From DASUZB01 sp036377075 (GTDB lineage Bacteria > Actinomycetota > CALGFH01): DNA of 20,811 bases. This document shows positions 1-7,400 of this stretch, piece after piece. The notes beneath the pieces are model-generated. The model had not been told where the DNA came from and did not search any database. It was given only the letters and a program-made list of their open reading frames with translations. How positions within the stretch are numbered: the stretch's first letter is position 1; each line of letters starts with the position of its first letter. A program made the position numbers and the translations under genes. The stretch spans positions 1 to 20,811 of the forward strand of contig DASUZB010000054.1 in assembly GCA_036377075.1 (NCBI GenBank). The letters are read 5' to 3'.

Positions 1-43
1 GCGGGGGGGTGTGCGGGCGCGGCGACCGGTCGCTGCCCCTCCA

Positions 44-1039
44 TCAGGGGGCCTTGATGAACGTCAGCATGCCGCCGGCCGCAGGGGTCGGGCTGGTGCC
101 GGTCTGCAGGCCGTTGGTCAGGTGGAGCTGACGGTTGAGCAGCGGGAAGCCGTTGGCGCTCGGGGGCGAGCCGGATGGGACCGTGGCGATCGCGTCCTCG
201 GTGCCGCCGGCGGGGATGGTCTCGGCGGCGGCGTCGAACGGGTTGTTGAGCAGCCGCGCGGCCCGCGCGAGCACCCGCTCGTGCATGCCGAGCAGCAGCA
301 TGCTGGTGTTGTCGAAGCCGGCGTTGACGTAGCGCAGCAGCACCCGCTGTCCAGCCGACGCGGTGATCGGCGGGGTGTCCGGGTAGGCCGTGCCGTTGAT
401 CAGCCAGGACGTCGCCCGGTAGTTGTGCAGCTCGAAGGTGTCCGGCGCGGCGTTGAAGCTCGGGTCGACCGCGCTGAGGACCAGCGTGGCCTCCACGTCG
501 TAGGCGGTGCTCGGGTCGTTGTAGGCCTGGTTGGGCGTCCCGGAGCGCACGATCAGCGCGCCGTAGAGCCCCATCGCCTCCTGCCGGCCGCCGTCGCCGC
601 TGCTCTGGTACTGGTAGGTCCCCGGCGCGTTCGCGGTGAAGGTGATGCTGGCCGGCGCCGCGCCCACGGCCACGTCCGTCGGGCCCGGGTCGAAGGTGAT
701 CCCGGGGACCTCGAACCTGAGCGCGTGGGTGACGTCGCCGGTTCCGGCCGGCAGGGCGTTGCGCAGCGTGACCGTCACCACGTCACCCTGGTTCACGGTG
801 AGGACCGGCCCCGGCAGGCTCGCCGTCGCCGTCGAGCAGTCACCGGCGGTCGCCGGAATGCCGAAGCCCCAGATCGGGATACTCCCCGTCTCGCCGGGCA
901 GGGTCACCGTCCCGGCCGTGGCGCACAGCTCGATGGGCACGGCGGCGGCCGAGGCCGTCGAGCCCGCCAGCGGGAGCGCGGCCGCGGCCACCACGAGCAC
1001 GAGCAGCGCCCTGGTCTTCTTGAGTGCGAGTGCACGCAT
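44..1039 (-). CDS. Exported cupredoxin-fold protein of the multicopper oxidase superfamily, no copper ligands
   Basis: 331 residues, the third cupredoxin and last visible gene of the operon. A Sec signal peptide covers residues 1-31 (hydrophobic core ALLVLVVAAAALPLAG, cleavage near STASA). Two cupredoxin domains follow: domain 1 ends in GTYQYQSS...MGLYGALIVRS (about 140-166), and domain 2 has INGTAYPDT (about 214-222) and ends in GGMLTFIKAP. Every loop that carries copper ligands in relatives is degenerate: GTYQYQSS replaces a GTYxYHCH-type loop, and DNTSMLLLGMH (243-253) replaces HPxHxHG. It is therefore probably structural or a non-catalytic subunit. The chosen ATG has GTGAGA about 9 nt upstream. 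An in-frame ATG at 1072 overlaps the upstream stop as ATGA and would add 11 residues, but it has no Shine-Dalgarno. The fold and family are clear; the role is inferred. Confidence 0.85.
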   Translation of the reverse strand: MRALALKKTRALLVLVVAAAALPLAGSTASAAAVPIELCATAGTVTLPGETGSIPIWGFGIPATAGDCSTATASLPGPVLTVNQGDVVTVTLRNALPAGTGDVTHALRFEVPGITFDPGPTDVAVGAAPASITFTANAPGTYQYQSSGDGGRQEAMGLYGALIVRSGTPNQAYNDPSTAYDVEATLVLSAVDPSFNAAPDTFELHNYRATSWLINGTAYPDTPPITASAGQRVLLRYVNAGFDNTSMLLLGMHERVLARAARLLNNPFDAAAETIPAGGTEDAIATVPSGSPPSANGFPLLNRQLHLTNGLQTGTSPTPAAGGMLTFIKAP

Positions 1040-1068
1040 CGCCAGTCTCACTTTCTGCTCGTGTGCGC

Positions 1069-3135
1069 TCATGGCGCGTCGTAGACGATGCTCATGAGGT
1101 TGCCCCAGGTGGAGAAGGCGGTTGGCGACGGGGCCGTCCAGCGGTCGGTGTGCACCAGCACGCGCACCTGACCGTTGTTCGCTCCGGTGCCGACGTAGGC
1201 GCTGGCCGAGCCCGGCAACGTCCAGGTCGAGGTCACGTCGGACGAGCCGACGCTCTGGGGCTGGGCGGGCCCCGTGGTGCCCGCCGGTGTCCCGGGCTGG
1301 AGCGTCACCCACCCTCCCGAGGTCGCCGTCGAGCAGCCGCCCGCGAGCGTCCAGTTGCACACCTTGACCGTCTGCCGCGGCAGGTTGCTGGCGATGGCCG
1401 TGCATCCCGTTCCGGTGGTGTTGCCGCAGTTCTTGCCCTTGTAGGTCAGCTTGAGGTTCGACGACCCGGCCGCGACGCCGGTGAAGCTGGCGTACCAGTC
1501 GTTCGCCAGCGCCGTCACGGTCGCGCTGGCCGCGTGCGTTGCCGCCGCCGTGCCGAGCTGTCCGCGCGAGACCGTCCAGGTGGTCGTGCCCTGCCCACCC
1601 GTCACCTGCAGCACCTCGTTGTCGATCCGGACGAAGTAGCTGCCCGAGGTGGGGAAGCCCGCGGCCGAGGCGACGGTGATCGACGTCTGCGTGGCGTTCG
1701 TCGCCGTCGGACGGGTCGTCGTCTTCGGGTTCACCTGGTAGTAGTTGGCGTCGTCCGAGGCGAGGGCCGAGGCGCTGCCGCTCTTGAGGACGCCGCCGAC
1801 GATGGTGGTCGCGGCCGCGGAACCGAAGCAGCCGCCGGCCGGGTCCACCCGCAGCAGCGTGCCCATGCCGCCGAAGCCCTCGTCGAAGTTGGTGAACTCG
1901 TTGAGCGCGTGGCTGTGCAGCGGGAAGTACCACTCGCCGCAGACGTTCTGCGAGACGGTCCCGGTGGGCAGGGTGCCCTTGTAGCCCATGTACGGGCTGC
2001 CGGCGTAGTAGGTGTTGCCGTCCTTGAACGTCAGGTTCCGGTAGTTCGGCTGCGCCACCGGCAGCGGGTTGGTGTTGGGGTCCCAGTCGTCGTTGAACGA
2101 CGACCCGGAGGTGTCGGTGGACTGGTTGTCCCAGCGCAGCAGGAAGTCCTCGGTCTGGCCGGCGCCGATGCTCTCACCGAAGTGCTCGGTGGAGGCGCCG
2201 CCGCCGGTCGGGCTGGTCAGCAGCCGACCGTCCTGGGCGATCAGGCGGGTGTGGTTGCCGTGCGGGTGGAACGGGTGGTTGTCCACACCGACGTTGACCA
2301 TCCGGATGAGCGCCGGGTCGGGGCTCGACGCGGAGTTTGGCCGGATGCGCACCAGCGCCCCGTACGGCTGGTTCGGCAGCAGCCCCGAGCCGTTGTCCTG
2401 GACGGTGTCCGGGAAGCTGCGCCCGTTGATCGTGAAGTAACGGTTGTTCCGGCTGTTGAAGTCGTAGGCGGTGTTCGTCTCGACCGCGTGGTGCAGGAAG
2501 GGGTCGATGTCGGCGAGCAGCAGCAGGAACTCCCGCGCCGGGTTGAACTGCGTCGTGGCGCCGTAGGCGAGGTTGGCGCCGGCGCTGGAGCGGACGATCA
2601 GCGCGCCGTACAGCCCCATCTCGACCTGCTTGGCGACGTCGGAGCCGCTCTCGTACAGGTACGTCCCGGGCTGGGCGGCGGTGAAGCTGTAGCTCACCGT
2701 CCCGCCGCTCGCCGCCGCCTCCCTGGTGAGCAGCCCAGCGGTCCCGCCGGTGGTGGTCACCGTCGCGTCCTGGCCCGGGAAGACGACCGAGCTCGGCTCC
2801 GGCAGGTTGTTGGTCAGGTTGACGACGACCGTCTCACCCTGGGTGGCGCACAGCACCGGGCCGGGGCTCTGGAACGCGCGCAGCGCCGGATCCGGCTCGT
2901 CGTTGTCGGCGTAGCTCCACATGAAGACGCTGTTGCCGTCCGGCGTCTGGATGTCGCCGGTGCTGGTCTTCAGGTTGAAGGTGCGGGTGCCGCCGGCCAG
3001 GTTCCCCGGCGTGCAGACCATGCCGATCTTGGGCGCTCCTGGGGGAAGCGCCCCGGCGGGCCCGGGGACCAGCAGCGCCGAGGAGCCGACCGCGAGCGCG
3101 ACGGCGGCCCCCAGCCGTCGAATCCTCTGCGTCAT
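1069..3135 (-). CDS. Exported cupredoxin/multicopper-oxidase-like protein with only the C-terminal ligand loops
   Basis: 688 residues. Signal peptide at 1-29 (AVALAVGSSALLVPGPAGA). Domain 1 (about 30-185) has the MCO fold signature SPGPVLCATQGETVVVNLTN and MGLYGALIVRS, but its ligand loop reads GTYLYESGSD, with no His or Cys. Domain 2 has INGRSFPDT (236-244) and an intact trinuclear-type loop HPFHPHGNH (287-295). Later comes PLHSH (405-409), where the type 1 Cys of the usual HCH is Ser, and FGGM (421-424). A C-terminal extension (about 430-688) is not cupredoxin; residues 482-541 form a compact beta-type module ending SRGQLGTAAATHAASATVT. Start chosen for the strong GGGGAGGGAAGG upstream; an in-frame ATG at 3180 is nearer the previous stop but weaker. 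The gap to the upstream gene is 37 nt. It probably supplies half of a copper site to a partner (inference). Confidence 0.87.
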   Translation of the reverse strand: MTQRIRRLGAAVALAVGSSALLVPGPAGALPPGAPKIGMVCTPGNLAGGTRTFNLKTSTGDIQTPDGNSVFMWSYADNDEPDPALRAFQSPGPVLCATQGETVVVNLTNNLPEPSSVVFPGQDATVTTTGGTAGLLTREAAASGGTVSYSFTAAQPGTYLYESGSDVAKQVEMGLYGALIVRSSAGANLAYGATTQFNPAREFLLLLADIDPFLHHAVETNTAYDFNSRNNRYFTINGRSFPDTVQDNGSGLLPNQPYGALVRIRPNSASSPDPALIRMVNVGVDNHPFHPHGNHTRLIAQDGRLLTSPTGGGASTEHFGESIGAGQTEDFLLRWDNQSTDTSGSSFNDDWDPNTNPLPVAQPNYRNLTFKDGNTYYAGSPYMGYKGTLPTGTVSQNVCGEWYFPLHSHALNEFTNFDEGFGGMGTLLRVDPAGGCFGSAAATTIVGGVLKSGSASALASDDANYYQVNPKTTTRPTATNATQTSITVASAAGFPTSGSYFVRIDNEVLQVTGGQGTTTWTVSRGQLGTAAATHAASATVTALANDWYASFTGVAAGSSNLKLTYKGKNCGNTTGTGCTAIASNLPRQTVKVCNWTLAGGCSTATSGGWVTLQPGTPAGTTGPAQPQSVGSSDVTSTWTLPGSASAYVGTGANNGQVRVLVHTDRWTAPSPTAFSTWGNLMSIVYDAP

Positions 3136-3172
3136 CGTGGCCTTCCCTCCCCGGCACGTGGTCTCCGCTCGC

Positions 3173-4453
3173 CTAGACATAGGTCTGGCTCACTACGGTC
3201 TGGGCCGGAAGTGGCGAGCCTGCGTACACCCGCACTTCGGTCATCATTCCGCCGGGCCCGGGAGGGGCGCCGAAGTTGCTGCGCCTTCGCCAGTCACGGT
3301 TCTGGAAGTTGTAGACGTTGTAGGCGCCGATGCTGTCGGTGCCCGACGGCCGGCTCGCGTTGTACGCCGGCGCGTCGAACAGGACGTCGCGCGCCTCACC
3401 GGGCCCGATGTACAGGGTGTTGGTCCAGTACGAGGTGTCGACGGTCCCGTCGCGGAGCAGCGAGGCGTCCTGGCCGACGACGTGCATCGGGATGCCCGGC
3501 AGCTGCATGGCGTGCTGCTGGTAGCCCAGGTTGGCCAGCCGGAGCAGCACCCGCTCGCCCGGGTTGACCTGGACGAGGGCCGAGTTGGGCTGGCTGGCGT
3601 CCGGGGCGTCGTCGTAGTTCGGGTTCGGCGTCGTGAAGCTCGCGTCGTTGTTCGGCCTCAGCGTGTCCGGGTAGGCCCGGCCGTTGAGGATGAACCAGTG
3701 CGGGTCGTAGTCGGTCGCGATGGATTCCTGAATGTCTCTGTCGCCGTCGTGGAAGTTCTTCCAGAACTCGTTCAGCAGGATCGCGAAATGCCGGTTGTAG
3801 CCTGTCGAGCCGTCACCGTCGTTGTAGGCGAACTTGGTGAACCCGCCGTGCGAGGCGCCGTCCTGGACGGGCCGGACGAACACGATCCCGGTCATGCCCA
3901 TCTGGACGTGCTCCACGTCCTCGAAGTGGCAGTGGTACATGTAGGTGCCCTCGCGGTGCGGGCGGTAGAAGTACGTGAGCTGCTTGCCGATCGGCACCGC
4001 CACCGACACCTCGGGGACGCCGTCGTTGAGCGGCGTGGGGATGTCGAAGCCGTGCCAGTGGATCGTGTGCGAGTCGGTCAGGTCCGGCCGCTGGACCAGG
4101 CCGAGGTTGGTGAGCGTGATCTTCATATCGTCGTTCTGCTTGAAGTCGAGGTGCGGCGCCGAGGTCTGGGTGTGCCCCTTGTAGGTCGAGACGAGATGGG
4201 AGACCGACTGGTCGGTGTCGCTCGTCACGTTCACGAACCCGAAGATGTAGAGCGGGTTGCCCTCCCGACCCGGAACGCTGGCGTACCCGTCGGTCGCCAC
4301 GAGCGACAGCGTGGTGGTGGCCGCCGAGGCGGGAGCGACGCCCCGCCCCAGCGCGCCGCCGAGCACGCCGCCGGTGACAACGGTCCCCAGGGCGCCCAGG
4401 CCCGCGGCCCTGAGGAAGTCCCTCCGGCCGACACCGCTCTGGCGATGTTCCAT
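3173..4453 (-). CDS. Tat-exported multicopper oxidase-like protein with intact N-terminal copper loops
   Basis: 426 residues. The N-terminus carries a Tat signal (GRRDFLRAAG at 9-18, hydrophobic stretch, APASA near 40-44), as for enzymes exported folded with cofactor. Domain 1 keeps the trinuclear loop THTIHWHG-like segment (IHWHG, 131-135) and GTYMYHCHFEDVEHVQMGM (169-187), which holds His174, Cys175, His176, His182 and Met185/187, a plausible type 1 plus type 2/3 set. Domain 2 (INGRAYPDT, about 256-264) lacks the complementary ligands: QQHAMQLPG (312-320) sits where HPxHxHG is expected, and the final loop ends GGMMTEVRVY with no His. Start chosen for GGAGGAGGAC just upstream; an ATG at 4498 overlapping the previous stop as ATGA is an alternative. 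It is the most likely redox-active subunit. Substrate (metal ion or phenolic) unknown. Confidence 0.9.
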   Translation of the reverse strand: MEHRQSGVGRRDFLRAAGLGALGTVVTGGVLGGALGRGVAPASAATTTLSLVATDGYASVPGREGNPLYIFGFVNVTSDTDQSVSHLVSTYKGHTQTSAPHLDFKQNDDMKITLTNLGLVQRPDLTDSHTIHWHGFDIPTPLNDGVPEVSVAVPIGKQLTYFYRPHREGTYMYHCHFEDVEHVQMGMTGIVFVRPVQDGASHGGFTKFAYNDGDGSTGYNRHFAILLNEFWKNFHDGDRDIQESIATDYDPHWFILNGRAYPDTLRPNNDASFTTPNPNYDDAPDASQPNSALVQVNPGERVLLRLANLGYQQHAMQLPGIPMHVVGQDASLLRDGTVDTSYWTNTLYIGPGEARDVLFDAPAYNASRPSGTDSIGAYNVYNFQNRDWRRRSNFGAPPGPGGMMTEVRVYAGSPLPAQTVVSQTYV

Positions 4454-4494
4454 CCCGTCCTCCTCCGAGGCGCTGCTGGACCTCTCGTGGCGGC

Positions 4495-7400
4495 TCATGG
4501 CAGTGGCAGGGGGATGCCGGACAGCTCGTCGGCGCCGAGATCCCATGGCGTCACGAGCCGCAGGGTGCGCAGCTGCGGCCGGTACTGACCGTCGTAGTCC
4601 CCCGGGGTGCCGGACGGCGCCTGGATCCCTCGGCCGCCTGCGGGCGGAGTCGTGGAGCAGGACGCCAGGGCGTTGATTGGGGTGGGGAACGGGGTGAGCG
4701 CGCACCGCACGCCGCGGTCGACGGCGGGCGAGGTGGCCTGCAGGTGGTAGTCACCTGTCAGCCCGACCGGCGGGTCCTGACCGGTGATGGTGACCGCCGC
4801 CGCCTGCGGGTCGAGCCGCGAGCCGGAGACCGCGAGCTCGTTCACGAAGGGCGTCACGAACAGCGGGTCCTCACCGATGCGGTTGCCCTGGCCACCGGGA
4901 ACCGGGAGCTGCTGCCCGTTCGGCCGCAGGCTCAGGCCGTTGGTCAGGGTCGAGTAGCGCGCGGTGAAGGTGTCGTTGTTGTTGCTCGTGCCATGCACCT
5001 CGAAGTCGATGAACCCCGCGTCGACCAGGGTCGCGCCCGGGCCGAAACTGCTCAGGGTCATGGCGTCGTTGTTCCAGAAGACGTTGTTGAACAGCGCCAC
5101 CGGGTTGGCGAAATCGGGACGGGTGGCCGCGTTGGGGTACTGCGCGGTGTAGCGCGGGTCGGCTTGCCACGCCGGGTCGTTCCCCTCCGCCGCAAGGCCA
5201 GCGGAGTGCGGCACACCGATCGCCGAGTTCTCCGACGACGCGGTGGAGACGTTGTTCGCGACGGTGTTGTTGACGAACGCCACCTTCGAGGCGTCGTCGA
5301 GCATCACCGCGCCACCGATGTCGGACGCCCCGTTGTTGACGATCATGTTGTTGCGGACGTTGATCGGCTGGTCGAGCGCGTCGAGCACGAAGATGCCGCC
5401 GCCGTCGTCACCGGAGTAGTTGCTCTGGATCAGGTTGCGGTCGACATCGACGCTTCCAGTCCCGTCGCCCAGCGCCGTGCTGCCCTGCGCCAGCTCACTT
5501 TCGATGGCGAGTCCGGCGCCGGAGTCGACCGAGTCGTTGTAGTAGACCTTGTTGTCGTGGATCTTGCCGGCGGGGCTCAGACCGATGTGCGCGATGCCGG
5601 CTCCGTAGTTGACGCTGAAGTTCGAGCAGATGACGTTCTTCGCCACGTCGTAGTTGTTGGAGCCGTAGAAGATCCCGAGAGCGCCGGCCTCGGTCAGCCC
5701 ACCGTTGCCGATCAGGCGGTTGCTCGCGACGCGGACGTTGTAGTTGTGGCTGCCGTGCACGAACGGCTGGCCGAGGCCGATGCCGCCGGCGACGATGCCG
5801 CCGTTGTTCTCGAGGATGTTGTTCGTCAGCTGCATGTTGTTGGCGCTCGCCTGCAGCTGGATGCCGCCGGCCCCGTCCCCGCGGCCGGTCATCAGGCCGA
5901 GGCCGTCGATCCGGGCACCACCGAATGCTGCGGCGTCCCCACCGGCAGGTGGGGTGGTCACGTCGTAGGCGGTCGCGCTCTTCGCGAGGACCGTCAGGTC
6001 GGCGCCACGAAGCACCACGCTGGGGTTGCCGTTGGCGAAGTTCGGCAGGACGTACGGCGCGTGCGCCGCGATCGTGGCGTCGTAGGCCGTCGCGTTCTGC
6101 TGGAAGAAGCGGCCGTCGACGAGGCTGCCCTTGATGTTGAAGCGCGGGTCCTCGGGGTCGCGGGCCTGGAACTCGTGGGCGCCGATGATGCCGCCCGGGC
6201 CGAGACCCTGGATCTTCAGCGGCTTCCAGACGACCACGTTCTCGTTGTAGGTGCCGGCCGACAGCACGAGCAGGCTACCGGGGGCGGCGCTGTCGATGGC
6301 GGCCTGCAGCGCGTGCGGATTGTTGGTCGTCGGTGGCGGAGGCGGCGGGACGTTCACGACCGGCGGGTTGTAGGAGACGGCGTTCGAGCCGCTGCCGTTC
6401 GAGCCCAGGACGTGGACAGTGATCCCGTTCACGCTGGAAACGCCGCCCCCACCGGGGTTGGTGTCGGCCGTGACGATCGCCAACTGCTTGGGCCCCGGCC
6501 GGAAGGTCGTGGTGTTGATCGCCGGCACGTTGATGACGATCGTGTCCGGCGTGCTCCCGGTTCCCGGGGTCCAACTGGCGACGCCGCCGTTGGCCCTGGT
6601 CAGGGTCGTCACCGTGCCGGTACGAACGTCGGTCAGCGTCACCCTGCCGCCGGTGGCACCCGACGCACCCGCGATGCCGATGAAGTCGCCCTGGATCGTG
6701 ACCTGCCTGCTGCCGCTGGTGGGCACGACCGGCCTGGAGACCTGCAGCAGCTCGGGGACGGCGGGATCCGACGGGTCCGGAGTCGTCCCTCCCGGCGGGA
6801 GCTCGCAGGCGGTGCCGGAAATCGGGTCGAGCGGCAGGTCGAGCTGGGTGGTCAGGCCGGGCCAGGCTTCCGCCGGGGTGGTGGCGGTGAGCAGCTGCGG
6901 GTCGTAGCCGGCGTTGGGCGCGGTCGTGGAGCCCGGGTCGTCCACCTTGACCAGGTACATGCCTGGGCATGGCCCCTGCGGGATGGGGCAGTTAAACGTC
7001 TCGGTCGACGGCACCAGCGCCTCGAACGAGCCGTCGGGGCTCGTGCGCACGGTGGTGAGCAGGCGCCAGTTGTCGGGGCTGTACGGCCCGTTGACGTTGG
7101 GCACGGTGTCGACCCGGGCGTAGATCCCGACCGGGATGCCCCCGATCGGCCGCGGCTCGCCGTACCAGTGGGACATCTGGTTGCGGTCGAAGTAGATGTC
7201 GTTGAAGACCTGCCCGACCAGGCGACCTGGCACCGCGACATCCCCGGTCCTCGTGTCGCCCGCGGTCGTCCCGTTCGGGTCGGTGCGGAAGTTGGTCATC
7301 AGGTTGAAGTCGGCGTTGGCGTTCTGCTGGTTCTGGAGGACGACGAGCCGCTTGTCGCACAGCGGTGCGTGGGCGCCCGCGACGCCGAAGTACGTGCTGC

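Noticed and set aside
44..1933. 629-residue version of the last cupredoxin
   Set aside because: The first 287 residues are out-of-frame translation of the upstream gene; the signal peptide and ribosome binding site place the start at 1039 (or 1072).
1024..3567. 847-residue plus-strand frame crossing two cupredoxin genes
   Set aside because: Antisense shadow with biased composition that crosses gene boundaries.
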